Origin: Lonicera japonica
Taxonomy: Eukaryota > Streptophyta > Magnoliopsida > Dipsacales > Caprifoliaceae
Direction of reading: 5' to 3'
Length of the DNA: 64,000 nucleotides
Assembly (NCBI GenBank): GCA_021464415.1
Contig: CM038471.1
Location: 9,203,386 to 9,267,385 of the forward strand
The position numbers and the translations under genes were made by a program. Shown piece after piece: positions 31,620 to 43,141 of the stretch (position 1 is its first letter; every line of letters starts with the position of its first letter). The notes under the pieces are model-generated. The model was not told where the DNA came from, did not search any database, and worked only from the letters and a program-made list of their open reading frames with translations.

Positions 31620-32507
31620 CTTTTAGTATATCACTCTAACATTTAAAGCAAATCATCCCCAAACCGATGGGCAAACATAACATGTTAACGCTTTGATTGA
31701 GGAGTACTTGCGGCATTATGTGACGGTAAATTACTCAAACTAGATTGATTTACTTGATGTGGCACAATTCAGTTACAATCTACATCAGAGTTCTTCTACA
31801 GGTCAGAGTTCGTTCGAGTTAGCTACCAGCCAGTAGCCACTCACTCCGCATGAAGTGGCCAAATAGAAATCTCAGGGTCGTTGTTTTGCAGCCTATCGTT
31901 ATGCTTGAGAAAGGCAAAAAAGGGCTGAAGAGGCCAAAGATGTGTTGGCTAAATTAGTGCAAAGGATGAAGAAATGGGCAGATAAAAGTAGAAGGCCGGT
32001 TGAGTTTGATGTGGGTGATCGAGTGATACTGAAGTTGACTCCACAGGTTTGGAAGAAAATTTGCCGGAAGATTGCTCAAAAAGGGTTAATCCAACTATAT
32101 GATGGTCCATTCCAGACCGTAAAGAGAATTGGGAGGTTGGCTTATCGCCTTGATTTGCCAGCCCAGCTCAAACTCCATTAAGTCTTTCATGTGAGTTTTT
32201 TGAAGAAGTATATTTAGGATACAAACGATCCAAGTAGGGGTGCTAGGACACGGGCTCCTCCAACAATTTGAAAACAGTACACCGAAGTTGGCTAAGGAGT
32301 CCTAGATCACAGAACCGAAGTCAAAGTAAGAAGAATCATAGAGCTTACTACTTAGTAACGTGGAAAGGAAAGGCATCGGAAGAGGCAACTTGGGAGAATG
32401 ACACACAGCTTTGGCAGTTTGAAAACTTGATCCATCGTTACTTGGACTTGACCTTGACAAGGATGTCGAGGAAATCTCGTAGGGGTGGCTTGTTAGACCC
32501 TAAGTAG
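31620..32507 (+). pseudogene. Ty3/gypsy integrase C-terminus and chromodomain fragment
   Basis: The plus strand carries integrase-end blocks with stops (a HPQTDGQT-like start and EEYLRHYVTVNYS in shifting frames). An open segment follows (31942-32181) with RMKKWADKSRRPVEFDVGDR, YDGPFQTVKRIGRLAYRLDL and the LKLH-FHVSFLK junction. Finally comes a chromodomain (YYLVTWKGKASEEATWEN, LWQFENLIHRYL, 32340-32450) ending at 32507. This identifies a chromovirus-type Ty3 element. It is fragmentary and has several stops. Confidence 0.8.
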
Positions 32508-33528
32508 TTGGGGTCAAGATTGGCATGACTTGGTTGCACCATTGCCGAGGCATGTCCGGTAGAAATAAAGGGTGCAAGAATTTGGAGGCTTTCTGTGCGG
32601 CCAGTTAGACTCCATTCGAGAAATCAACCAAGTGTGCTGGCACTTGGGTTGCAGTAACTTATGAGACTTGATGTGCACTGCTACCACTTCGGATATTTAA
32701 TTAAGTGGTATTATAGGGGGCTGGTGTAAGCTGTGGCATGCAGTCCCCATGCGGGCTTAGTGTGGGCATCCTACATAGCATGTAGGTTACTAGAGTTACA
32801 TTGTGGGCTTAATGTTGCCTAAGTCATGAGTGGCTCATGACTTGAAATTGTGGGAATTCGAGAGAATACCGAAACTAAGTAGTTTTAATGCATGGATAAG
32901 CATTAGCTGAGACATCAAGTAGTTATGGGCAGTTTGATGTCTGGTTTGGACAAAGGAAACTTCCCTTGCACATGCTTGGCATAAAACAAGATAGTTTTGT
33001 GTGGACAAAACTACGTAGCAGTTGTGTTTGTTAGTTTCTTGTCTTTTGAATTTGAATTCCTAGGCAATTGGGGTTGTCAACTGTAGAGATTTAAATATGT
33101 CTAAGTCAAGGGTGTTTGGTGGTTGACAAATTGAGAGAATTTATATTCCTTGAAAACTATTGAGGCAATAGAAAAGGTTTGGGAGTGTTGTCCCTGTAAA
33201 TTGCTTGTCCTTATTATCTGAATTGTGTATGTGCGTGCTTGCTAGTTGCTTGTGACAACAACACGATCATTTGGTAAGCCTCTGTCAAAAAAAGAGAATT
33301 ACCCAGTGACACTAATGTAAATCAGAGGTTTCTAGACCCTGCACACGCGCCATCCCACAGAAGTACTTGTAAAACTGTTTTGAAAAATAGGAATGTGCCA
33401 AATACGGGCTCAGTGGGAACTATAAGATTTTGTGTATTAAAATACACGTAGACATCCACACACATCGAGCTGTGATGAAAATAGTAAAATAGTTCTTGAG
33501 TCTTAAAGTTCATTTATTTAGGTATGCA
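32508..33528. other. Probable untranslated end or LTR of the Ty3 fragment, then spacer
   Basis: The sequence following the chromodomain lacks ORFs. It may contain the element's 3' LTR, but I found no partner copy or TG...CA boundary that would prove it. Confidence 0.3.
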
Positions 33529-33537
33529 TTATTTAAA

Positions 33538-34501
33538 GAGTAAATACCATTAATGGCCATTCAACTATCAACAAATTCTACCGGTAGCCACTATACTTCA
33601 TTTTGTTACAAACGTACCATTAAACATTTAAAACGTATCACCAGTGGTCACTTCGTCAAATCCCACCTTTAGTTTTTAATGGAGACTATTATCACCTAAA
33701 ATGTTAGAGGCATTTAGGTCTTTTTACTTTCTTTTTTTTTTACTTTCTATTTTCTATTTTATCTTTTCTCTTTTCTCTTTTCTTTCTTCTTCTTCTTCTT
33801 CTTCTTCTTTCTTCCGCCATTCTTCTTCTTCTTCTTAATCTTTTCCTTCCGCCACTCCTTCGGACCTCCTCTCCCCACCCCCCCAACCCCTCATCACCGC
33901 CGCCATCGAATCCACTACATGGATTCTCCTCTAGCCATCGAGTACCAATTAATCCAAAATTAAACCATCCAAAAACCCAATACAAGCCCCAAAATTAAAC
34001 CAAAAATGAGATTTACTTATTTTCTTCATCTCTCTCCAACTTAGTCAAATTGCGCCCATCTCCGCTTTAGTGGCAGCGCCACTGCCGTTGCTGCTCCACT
34101 GTCGCCAGCTTCAGTGGCAGCCCCCCGTCGACCAATGAGCAAAGGAGGATTGTTTCAACACCTTATGTGCTAAGAGACAACAATTAGAATGGGATTGATT
34201 TTGTCAAAGAGGGAAGAAGAGGAAAGGCGAAAGGAAGGAAAGAAGAAGAAGAAGAAGAAGAAGAAGAAGAAGAAGAAAGAAAAGAAAATAGAGAAAAAAC
34301 AAAAAAAATAGGTAAAAAGACCCAAATGCCCCTAACATTTTAGGTGACAATAGCCTCTGTTAAAAACTAATGGTGGGATTTGACGGAGTGGCCACTGGTG
34401 ATACGTTTTAAAAGTTTAATGGTTCGTTTGTAACAAAATAAAGTATAGTGGCCACTGGTAGAATTTGCCAATAGTTAAGTGATCATTGATGGTATTTACT
34501 C
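33538..34501. mobile_element. MULE-type non-autonomous foldback element, 9-bp duplication
   Basis: The 964-bp element begins GAGTAAATACC and ends GGTATTTACTC, with terminal inverted repeats of about 190 bp that continue into complementary CTT-rich (33780-33835) and GAA-rich (34235-34280) tracts. Perfect 9-bp duplications TTATTTAAA flank it at 33529-33537 and 34502-34510, the size made by Mutator-like transposases. The centre (33840-34150) is GC-richer and carries no credible gene; the Arg-rich minus-strand ORF at 33740-33985 is a by-product of the CTT tract. Confidence 0.85.
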
Positions 34502-35149
34502 TTATTTAAATATATAAAATATTACACCGAGATTCCACCCATCAAGGATGGGCGTCCAAACTGCTCTGTAATGCCAAGTTGTCCCAGTGGCCCAATATAT
34601 ATATATAAAGAATACATGTATGATATGCATACGACATGATGTCTGTAATACCCTGTATTTTAATATGTTTTAAATTTGGTTGGTGTAGTATGTAAGGGGA
34701 GAAATCTCGTATTATGGAGCCTCATAGTGTTTTAATGCTTTGTGTTAGTTATATTAGCTTCTTTACACTCATGTGAATGATCATTTGGTGATTCGGGTGG
34801 TCCGATTAAATTTTGATTGGTAAATAGGAAGTTTTGGTCTTATGCAATTCACTGTTTTTGGTAAACTTTGGAGCTCCGTAGTTTCTCCATCTCTTATCTG
34901 ATTTTGTCACTGTTTACGCCTACGTCAAGGTTGCATGACATTCTACAACTTTCATGTTTTGACCAAAGTCCAATTCACACTCCTTGTTGGTCAAAACATC
35001 GTGCGAAGTATGCCGGTTAGTAAATTATGGTCATTCGGTAGCGCTTCGGCAGAGCGCTTTCTTCGGTGAATTTTTGGGAATTATCCGTCCAGCATTTGAA
35101 ACAACTTCCTCTTAAAAAGTTGCAGATCTTTGAATTACCTTTCTATGAA

Positions 35150-35157
35150 TATAAATA
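35150..35157 (+). promoter_or_regulatory. Candidate LTR TATA box
   Basis: TATAAATA with CCACCTC downstream. If used, transcription would start near 35180 and the palindromes at 35234-35330 would lie in the transcribed leader. Confidence 0.4.
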
Positions 35158-35233
35158 CCACCTCAATCGGAGTCCCGAATGAAAAGTTATGGCCAAATTA
35201 CGAATAGTGCGCCAGAGCACAATTTTTACCCAC

Positions 35234-35330
35234 GGACCGGTCTAGGGTTTTTCCAGACCAGTCCGGCCTTTAATTTTGGGCTATTTTATGGATCCCAGAC
35301 CAGTCTGGTCTTCTTTTAGACTAGTCCGAC
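35234..35330. repeat. Clustered palindromes in the solo LTR
   Basis: GGACCGGTCTAGG, CCAGACCAGTCCGG, CCAGACCAGTCTGG and TTTAGACTAGTCCGAC are related imperfect palindromes within 97 bases. They sit in the position that CATGATCGATCATG pairs occupy in the LTR at 12539. Confidence 0.75.
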
Positions 35331-37304
35331 AGCGGGCCTCAGTCGATTTTGAGGTTTTTAAAGCATTTTTACACCCCTTTTTGCCCTAATTACGACCCAA
35401 AACACCCACAAACCACTAGAGGGTTCTAGAGAGAGAAAGATGAGAGGTTCTTGAGGGATTCCCACACATTTATCCTCCCGCACCAAAGATTAAAGCTCCA
35501 AACATCCAAACCTCCTTCTCTTTCACTATTTATCATCTTCTACCTTAGTCATCCTCTATGGGAGCTTGAGCGTGAGTTAGGACTATGCGGGTTGGAGTCT
35601 AAGGATCATCTATTTTGGGGTTTTGCCATACTAGGAAAGTGGTGATGCAAGAGATTTGGGATTTTGTCGAACGAGGCTTATATTATTATTTCTTCTTCTT
35701 CCTTTTTCACCATTAAACTTAATGTAGGGGGATTTCTTGGTTTTTAAAACTTAATAAACTTGTTTATATGTTTTCAAATGAGTTTATACATATATGTTGG
35801 GTTTTAACTTGATTATTGAAATTGGTGGTTTAAATAACTTATATGTGATATAATTAGTGATATCAAATATGATTGAGGATTATGTTAGTTAGAATGTTGA
35901 TTTATGAATACTTGAGTTATGAATACATGAATAGAAGCAAGCTATGCCATCCAAACTCGATATTCACGTGTTGTTGATCTATATGGGATATTCCTTGGAT
36001 ACACATATCTTGATTGAATTAACATGAATTTATAAATGGCTATCATGTATGCCAAGGGACGTGAATGCATGTTGGATAGAGTTTGTATGGCATAGGTTGT
36101 TCCTAATTGGCATATAAAGCATGAAATGCACTTTATGCATTATTATTGTGTCAACCCGGCATCGTGGCGGTATTTTAGCAAGTTCGGATATCTCTTATAG
36201 CATATGGCATGGATGTTGTTTCACGAGGAGCTTATATTTCTTTATCTATAACTTATGCTTGTGGCGGAGTATTTGAATGCTTCAAAAATTCTTATTTCTT
36301 ATGGCAATTTATGAGGACTTCATTACTATATTGATATCTCCTTGTCGGAGATGATCGAATAATGAATTTCTTGGCGATGGTTATAAGGGATCATGGATGA
36401 CCATAATGATGTGAATTCCATATAGGAATCTATATAATGGTGCTTGCCAGGATGGAAAATAGGTAGGGCCCGGTGCCCTTGGGTTGAAAATCCCTAAACC
36501 CCCGGGGGAGAATTGTTTGGCCGCTTATAAGCCACCGGTGAAAAGCACCATTGGTTCGGTTTATATCTATTATTGTACGGATTGGGGGATGAGTAGTCCC
36601 ATTTCTATTATTGCATCGGTAATGCATTTCTTGAGGCAAAGAAGGATATTTCATTATCAAGAATTCAGATTCTCAATATCACGGTTATGGCTACGTGATT
36701 GGAATTGGTATATGTCTATTTGGCGACGTGACCCGACGGTTGACACAAGAGAGGTAACTTGCATATGCATGAGCATGCATTATTATGAACTAGTGGTCTA
36801 TGAAATGTTACAAATAATACTTAAATTGTATCATGAAAATGTTTACTTTGCATAAGGTAACAAGTCAATAAATGTTTTCAAAGATTTATCCTTTTATCCC
36901 TCTACTGAGCTGTGAGCTCACCCCGTTTTTATTAACAAATACAGCTACACAGGGAACGAGCGATGGTAACGAGACTACGGGTTCCGGAACAAAATAGATG
37001 GCTCTAATACATATTTATTTTTTTAATATGTATGTTCTCACGGAAAGCCACGGTTAGCCCGAAGTGTTGTATATTATTTTGAACTTACTCTGTCGAGTTT
37101 GTAAAACGATTATATGAATGTATGCATGTTTATGTACAGTACTATCATCTTACGTCTTGCGGATTGACACGTATGATATTTACTATTTGAATTTCCTTGT
37201 GTATATATATATACCCATTTTAGTCAATCTAAGATGGATTAGTAGCACTCCGGTCTTAATTACGGGTGTTATCCTGATAATTAAGGCGGGGGTGTTACAA
37301 TGTC

Positions 37305-39361
37305 CCAAACCCAAAATTGAAAACTCGTATATTCAAATTACAAATAAAAACTATTAACCATAAGGATAATAGTAAAATAGTATCATCGATAAATAGAACC
37401 ACAAAATGGGCGTAGGTACTAATCTTTTAATCATAATCTCATATCCGTCTATCTCATATCGAACATCTAGGATTTTTCCAACTGTGCATAGCGATCATAA
37501 TCTAAGCCCCTAAGGCTAAAGTATGCAGCCCCCAAAGCTGGGTCCCCCTGTGAACCACCTAGATGTGTAGAATATGCAGCAAGTTGGGTCCCCTTATAGA
37601 CCATAGAGTATATTGCTCTCAAAGAGGGATCCCTCTACACATATTAGGGTGTGTAACCACCAAGGCTAAGTCCCCCCATGGACCATTAGTGATTGCCTGC
37701 AAATCTATTTATATCAAACCATGCGAATTATCCAAAGTATCAAATATCCAAGCGTCATAATAACTAGGCTATCCAATAGCCATACAATATACTATAATTA
37801 TAAGCTACATAGTTCTAAAGATATCCACCAAATAATAGACTTATATCAAATATTGATCCATAAGGTTTTTATACATAAACTAAGTGTATATACTCGATAT
37901 AACCTTAAACTGTATATATATTAAATCAAATCTTTTTTCGCTCATCATATAATGATATTATTATTGTATTTAAGCCAGATTCGCCAAGTTTGTCAACTGG
38001 CGGTTCAATTAAGAAATTTATATACTAGGTTCACAAATTAGGGAATTTTACAACAATTCATCAAAATGGCACCAAGCCGAGTATAACTAATAATTTATAA
38101 CACAAAGGCTCAATATAAACTTCCCCACATGGTCTCAATACATAGCTTATTCCAAATAGTTTTAGAAATATGTCTAGTGTAGTTACGGACTGGCTAGTTA
38201 TTCAACAATTCTCACAAATAGCCAACATGTAGCTTAAGTACAATGATTATATCACATATATGAGTAATCATAACCAAAACATGCTTTACACCTATTAATA
38301 TATCCATATTTATCTGTATCACAAATTATTATCCATTATCGTATTCGTATATATATAGCTTTCATATCAATCTTCAACTGTAACAATAAATGATGGGGGA
38401 TTCTTATATAATTAACAAATTAAAGTTATATAAAAAACAATTCAACCAAAAGAATGAAAAAAAAACCAACCCAATCCCCATGCACAAGACAAATTTCGAA
38501 ATCATATGAAAAACCCCCAATTTTTAGTTGGATTCAAAAGATGCAACACATAATAATTTGAAAAGGAGTTTGAGTACTAGTTTTCCCACCTTATTGAAGC
38601 TAGATCATTGAGTATTGAGCATTGAATCAAGCTGAATCGAGCTAACCAAGATTTTCCCCTAAAAGCTTGAAACCCTAGTCATGGAAGATAAAGAGGATGA
38701 AAAGGATGATGATGATTGTTCTGAATTTCTTGTAGAATCTTGAACTAATTGAAGTAATACACCGAGAATACTCAAGAATCTCATATCTTTCTCTCTCTAC
38801 AGATCTCTAGAAGTGTTATGGTTATGAGTGTGGTCGATTTGGGTGTTTTATGGTGATAAATATCAGGTCAAAGCAAAAAAAAACAATTTTTGACCAGATC
38901 TGGGGGCCATTAGTCGAATGAGGGCTTCCCTTAGTTGGCTGATGCCCACTGCCACTACTTTTAGCAGTTTGGTCATTTCACGGGTAGTTTCGACTTTCAA
39001 GATGTGAGAATTGGGTTTCGACCAAAGCACAAAAGTTTTAGGTTATTGAATTACCTTTCCAATGGCGTAAACAAGAACTCATTTGGATTTTGGATGAAGA
39101 AGTTGTGGCTTTTCCAATCTAGGAATGTACTTTTTAGGTAAATGCACTTTAGACGGTGAATTTTCGAATTTCCCTCAGACCACTCGAAATGGGTTACGAC
39201 CTAGTAGAAAATTTTAATAACATATAAATTAATGGGGTGTGAAAAAGATCTAAACCACTCAAGTACCACCTGAACCCAAACTTGGCTTCCAAAAATACCA
39301 TTATTGCATTAATGGGTATTATAAAAGGGAATTAACAAGGAAATCACATTGTGGTGTTACA
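37305..39361 (-). mobile_element. Second Ty3-type LTR, minus orientation, edge hit by the solo LTR
   Basis: In minus sense the sequence begins TGTAACACCACAATG at 39361 and runs to GTTTGGGACA at about 37301. Inside, in the same sense, are a palindrome-like pair (38905-38945) and an AGAGAGAAAGATATGAGATTC leader tract (near 38800), the layout of the solo LTR next to it. The solo LTR inserted at its very end, since the ATGTC duplication includes its last bases. No target duplication or internal region was found for this copy, so it may be truncated. Confidence 0.55.
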
Positions 39362-40198
39362 TTTGAGGTCCGTACTTACGACCTTTTATCATATTTTATA
39401 GTATAGCCCATACTGCATTTTGTTCGTTCTTCCATACTTTGATGGAGTAGTTAATAAATATGAACATTTTCCCTTGTAATTGGGATGATGTACCGTCTTT
39501 TGACCTTTTAAAAATTTATATAAAAATTTCAGTGTGTCAATATTTTGTTTGCACTTGAGGTACATGCGGGGAATTCAATGATTTTAGACAAAGATTAATA
39601 TAACATAATATGTTTTAGTGAAATTAATTCCTTTTCCTTTTGTACTGGATGTGGATGGATCATTGGGTGATCGCATTTCTCACATTCACTTTGAGAATGC
39701 CACTAGTGGTTAGGATCGGAGAATGGGAATTGGATTTATGATGTCCTAATTGTCATAGAAGAGTGTATTAAGGAATATCATTGTTTTTCAATTCCACGAT
39801 GAAACTTGCTACATTGAGTTTTGGTTATTTAACCTCTCATTTATTACAAGGGTGTGCTTAACTTTAGGTTATAAGCTTGTTAGCGAGTATAAACTAAAGG
39901 AGGTTTATTTGTACTAAGGCTATCTATGAAACTTTACTCGTGAGTATTTATGTAATTGTGCTCAATGCCTTAATGATTGCCGTATATATCCTTTGTTTTA
40001 GGTACCTTGTCATTCGTTTGTTGAGAGCTTTTCATCTCTCATTATTAGTTTTTGTTTCATCACTACTTATTGAAGGATGTTTGGCCAATTGTGTGTTCTT
40101 CCTACCTTTTGTCATATGAACCTTAATGGAGGTTCATTTGTTTTTCAGCAATGGTACAACCTTGTGTTTATTGGTGTTTACACCTCTTCATGGAACCC
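39362..40198. other. Intergenic spacer
   Basis: No gene is visible. It could be decayed internal sequence of the element owning the LTR at 37305-39361. Confidence 0.35.
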
Positions 40199-40201
40199 TT
40201 A

Positions 40202-40434
40202 GGTTGCAGTTGACGTGTAGGATAAGAGGGTGGGATAGGATAAGCTAATCCTATCCTATTTTTGGTGTTCATCAAGATTAGGTATCAAGGCAGATTATTT
40301 ATCCAACTAAAGCTTCTTATCTCACCAAGAGAGAGATTAACAAATCCCACCCAGGAAGTGGGATTGTTTTATTTTGTTCGAGTGGGATTAAATAATTTGA
40401 TCCAACCCTCTAATCCGATGTGTCAAATACACCC
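40202..40434. mobile_element. Tourist-like MITE
   Basis: The ends GGTTGCAGTTGACGTGTAGG and (inverse) GGGTGTATTTGACACATCGG pair over about 35 bp including GATTAGAGGGTTGGAT-like sequence. TTA trinucleotides flank both sides (40199-40201, 40435-40437), as expected for PIF/Harbinger-type insertion. Length is 233 bp with no coding capacity. Confidence 0.65.
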
Positions 40435-40806
40435 TTAGTGAATAAGTAAATTCTCTAAAGCAAGCTGGGTGTAGGAGAGGACCATATGCTTTAGAGCCCA
40501 ACTGTATGTATATATATAACTATATATTTAGGGAGAGGAACACTTTAGTACGTACATGAAACTACAAACTTATGCTTCTTTAATATAAAAAATAAATAAT
40601 AACTTTACTGGTATTAGAACCCATGACCTTTACTTTAAACTCATGCTACTTAACCACTTAGCAAACATTTTCACATTGCCTCATAATGTTTTAAAAACAC
40701 ATTAAATACCAAGAATTGTTGGATACAACATGCGCATCGATTGTGCCACATGTCTAGTGCTTGTTTATATATATATATATGATTATATGTACAGTATGCA
40801 GATATT

Positions 40807-40952
40807 TAGACATAGAGTTATTTCTCGTACGGACTAGGACCTTTATCAATAGTTTTCTGTCACTAAAACATAGAGGAGTTGTTTTTAGCAATGAAAACCG
40901 TTGCTAAAGGTTCAGAATGTACGGATCGGTCCGCATGAGAAATTTATGTCTA
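40807..40952. mobile_element. Small inverted-repeat element
   Basis: TAGACATAGAGTTATTTCTC then GTACGGAC at the left is matched inversely by GTCCGCATGAGAAATTTATG then TCTA at the right. The 146-bp length suggests a MITE. No convincing target duplication was found. Confidence 0.5.
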
Positions 40953-41088
40953 TATATAATATACAAAATTGTACTTTATCTCTGTGTTTGAGTTAAGGAA
41001 ATATATATATATATATATACATATGTAAGATGTATTAAAGTTGTGAATTTTGTTGCACCATCACCACGTCATTAGCAGATGGAGATAA

Positions 41089-42634
41089 TGTTGGTCGGAA
41101 AACAACCTTAGAGGGGGGTGAATAGGGTTTTAAAAACTTAATACCGAATTAAAACGATTTTAAAATGTTTAAGCAAAGCAACTTAGCTAAGCAACAATAT
41201 CTAGGAAATAATCAGTTTCAAGTAATCAATCCCAAGACAAATAAATAAGCAATCTCAAAATACAAGTAATCATATAGCAACAAAAAGAGAGCTTGAGTTT
41301 AGAAAGATTAAACCAATTTGAAGCTCAAGACTTTTTGTCCTCACGGTTCGGTTTCCTAAACCATACGTCCGCGCTCGGTTAGCTCCTCGAGAATTTCCAC
41401 TATTCAATCTTCTTCGGGTGAAGATCAAACCTCAATACAAATGTTGTTATGCACACAGCACTCACAATGTAACAATACCCACTACACTTTTCACAAGATA
41501 TGCTCTTTTGCTCTACAAAAAGACAAACTCTCTTTTGAAATGAAGAATAATTCGTTTATGGTGATACACCAATACAATAACTCCCAAGTGTTTACAAGAT
41601 ATGAAAATTAGCTCACACTAGAAGTTATCAAGTTTTGATCAAAAATATATAGCTCAAAAGATGAAAGATTTATCAAAATATGTTCTTGAATCTTTGTATA
41701 TTTGAATATATAAATAATAGAGTATTATATTGATTCAAGGTATGTTAAAACATGTCTAGGACCTCATATATATAGCTTACAAAACTATATGGCCGTTGGG
41801 GGTGATTAAGAAAGGTTTTGGGTCAAAGGTATATATTTTCAAACTTTCTAACAACTAGTTTTGATGATTAGAAATTCAAATTGTTTTGATAATATCTTCT
41901 AATCTAACCGTTGGATCATGCTCAATTTTGGTCAAAAGTGCTACGAGATGTTGTCTAACTACTGTAAAAATTTAAAATGATCAGAATCCGGGAAGGCCTC
42001 CATCAGACCCTTAGATCAAAGCTGTGCAAAAACTGAGCGAATTTTAAATGTAAAATAAAAACATTTTAGCAATTTAGTTCCAAATACAATTCTAATGATT
42101 TTTGAACCTCAAAGATATGTTTCGAAGATACTTATTTTTATGAGAGCTTAAAATATGATCATTTAAAATTAATATGAATTTATTTTGAAACTCGATCTTT
42201 GTAAAATGATATTTTTCAAATAAATTCAATTTCAGGCTTGTTTGAATCAATCTTTAAAAGATGCATGAATACGTTTGAGTTATAAGGATTTGATGAATTA
42301 AGTAACTTTACATAAATCTTAAGCACTCATTCAATTACTAAATTAACAAGTCTTCGAATACTTTGATTTGTTTCTTCGAATTGTTCTTTACTTGAAACTT
42401 TTTCCTGTAAGCTTTTCATATAATCTTTTGATCCTTTATGCTTCTTGATTTGCATTGAGATATTTGATCTTTCTTGTCTTGTCCAATGATCGAATAGTGA
42501 AAGAGTGATCCTTGTCATGTTTTTCTTGAATTTTCTAAGTAAATAAACTATATATTTATATCAAGAAACATGTTCAATTATACATGATTGATTTATTGTT
42601 AATATCAAAATAAGATTAAGACTTTAGGTCAACA
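41089..42634 (-). repeat. 3' LTR of the SIRE-like element
   Basis: TGTTGGTCGG to GGTCAACA on the plus strand. In element sense, 42001-41900 carries the CCTTCCCGG, CTGATCA, AAATTTTTACA, ATGATCCAACGGT series also found in the Ogre-like LTR. Confidence 0.9.
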
Positions 42635-43141
42635 ATCTCCCCCTTTTTGATGATGACAATAAATTAATGTGTGTTAACAATAACAACCATAAATAGCATA
42701 TAAATGTAAATAAATAATATGCTCCCACTCAATTTATGCAAAGATGACAATTAAAAAGTTTTGCAAATATTTGAGATAGTTTCAAAACCAAAATTAATAT
42801 ATATATATATATATATATTTAAATAAACATTTCAAAAGTGTGAACGTAGAAAAGCATTTAAAATCTTACCACAACAACATACACACATTTTTCCCCCTAT
42901 GGCAACATCAAAAAAGGATCTAGACCGTGCGAGGGCGCTGGATTTTAGATGCACGCGGGGCGCTATATATTTTGACTTTTTGCTTTAAGAAAATAGCTTT
43001 CCGTCTTTATGATTTTTTTTTGAATGATAGATAATTATTCTTCGACTACAAAATTATTGTTAGTTTACAATAACATGCAAAATGAAGACTTCCAATATTA
43101 ATCCAAGTCAAGCATAATTAATGAACTTTTTTTTGATCAAA

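Larger units (their letters stand above)
34644..37299 (+). mobile_element. Solo LTR of a Tekay/Del-like Ty3 element
   Basis: The 2656-bp sequence starts TGTAATACCCTG and ends GGCGGGGGTGTTACA, with perfect ATGTC duplications at 34639-34643 and 37300-37304. No second copy or internal region is attached, so unequal recombination between LTRs has removed the body. A TATA box (35150-35157) is followed by paired palindromes and a GAGAGAGAAAGATGAG leader tract. Confidence 0.9.

Noticed and set aside
33740..33985. Arg/Lys-rich 81-residue minus-strand ORF
   Set aside because: It is the translation of a CTT/GAA tract in the MULE foldback arm.
42635..43140. Envelope-like ORF expected in some SIRE elements
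   Set aside because: Only about 500 bases with stops lie between pol and the 3' LTR, so no such gene is present.
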